Origin: Thermoguttaceae bacterium | GTDB lineage: Bacteria; Planctomycetota; Planctomycetia; Pirellulales; Thermoguttaceae | Direction of reading: 5' to 3' | DNA: 6,667 bases | Assembly: GCA_024653385.1 (NCBI GenBank) | Contig: JANLFZ010000352.1 | Coordinates: forward strand, 1 to 6,667 | Shown here: positions 6,511 to 6,667 of the stretch, one piece after another | Layout: each line of letters opens with the position of its first letter | How positions within the stretch are numbered: position 1 is the first letter of the stretch | Translations under genes and position numbers: made by a program | Notes under the pieces: generated by a model | Database searches by the model: none | Seen by the model: only the letters and a program-made list of their open reading frames with translations | What the model was told of the DNA's origin: nothing

Positions 6511-6540
6511 CCGTTCCCCGGGGACAGACGCAGTTTTCGC
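6511..6540 (+). repeat. REP-like palindromic intergenic sequence
   Basis: The stretch centres on the palindrome TCCCCGGGGA (6515-6524) followed by CAGACGCAGTTTTCGC. From memory, similar 'CCCCGGGGACAGAC...' elements occur as dispersed intergenic repeats in many environmental bacteria, often linked to REP-associated tyrosine transposases. Only one copy is in this window and no transposase is near, so the repeat status cannot be shown here. A GAAAAC (6488-6493) upstream is the inverse complement of GTTTTC (6533-6538) and may extend the symmetry. Confidence 0.4.
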
Positions 6541-6566
6541 GGCGATGCCCAATCACGAGGTGAGCC

Positions 6567-6667
6567 ATGATCATTGGCATTCCCAAGGAGATCCTGCGGG
6601 ATGAGGCCCGGGTGGCGGCGCTACCTGAAACGGTATCGCAGTACCGGGCGATGGGTTTTCGGGTACT
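6567..6667 (+). CDS. pntA: NAD(P) transhydrogenase subunit alpha, N-terminal fragment (runs off right edge)
   Basis: Only 33 complete codons are visible: MIIGIPKEILRDEARVAALP followed by ETVSQYRAMGFRV. The start matches the Rossmann-type N-terminus shared by proton-translocating transhydrogenase alpha subunits and alanine dehydrogenase (IGxPKE...E.RVA..P). The RVAALPETV and following MGFRV fit PntA (RVAATPxTV...LGF) better than alanine dehydrogenase (RVALTPAGV...GH). PntA carries the NAD(H)-binding domain of the enzyme that couples hydride transfer between NAD(H) and NADP(H) to proton movement across the inner membrane. GAGG at 6557-6560 lies six bases before the ATG. The 91-nt gap before it suggests a separate or only partly coupled transcription unit. 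Alanine dehydrogenase remains possible because so little is seen. Confidence 0.72.
   Translation, partial: MIIGIPKEILRDEARVAALPETVSQYRAMGFRV

Noticed and set aside
6495..6563. A 22-codon open frame just before pntA (MTERVTVPRG...), possible leader peptide
   Set aside because: It overlaps the REP-like palindrome, its composition is unremarkable, and no regulatory codon run or attenuator structure accompanies it.

Overview
The window is GC-rich, tightly packed bacterial DNA, most likely from the phylum Planctomycetota (Pirellulales-like). The best taxonomic clue is the left-hand gene. It is a secreted beta-propeller protein of the family related to the middle domain of the hydrazine synthase alpha subunit, which is greatly expanded in planctomycetes. 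The species assignment is inference.

Layout. (1) Bases 1-1822, minus strand: a large exported PD40/WD40-like propeller protein. It runs off the left edge, so only its N-terminal ~607 residues are seen. (2) Bases 1823-2115: a divergent intergenic region with a good sigma70-type promoter (TTGACG, 18 nt, TACAAT) firing rightward. (3) Bases 2116-6475, plus strand: a compact run of six genes with overlaps or gaps of at most 17 nt. They encode an ABC-2 type ATPase, a 563-residue membrane permease, a 188-residue protein with one membrane anchor, a 41-residue single-span membrane microprotein, a 281-residue multi-span membrane protein of no family I recognise, and a 76-residue two-span membrane protein. 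(4) Bases 6476-6566: a short spacer with a palindromic, REP-like sequence. (5) From 6567 to the right edge: the first 33 codons of what looks like NAD(P) transhydrogenase subunit alpha (pntA).

How they may work together. The ATPase and permease overlap by ATGA, and the permease and 188-residue gene overlap by 8 nt, so these three are very probably translationally coupled and made as one unit. The permease appears to be an internally duplicated 6+6 TM protein, so one polypeptide could supply both membrane halves of an ABC-2 exporter driven by a homodimer of the ATPase. The following three genes all encode membrane proteins and each sits directly behind the previous stop, which suggests accessory subunits or co-regulated membrane factors. 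No transported substrate can be read from the sequence.

The most interesting content is this six-gene ABC-2 membrane module with several small or unrecognised membrane partners, including the 41-residue microprotein, which is easy to miss by automated calling. No rRNA, tRNA, CRISPR array, transposase or prophage gene was seen.
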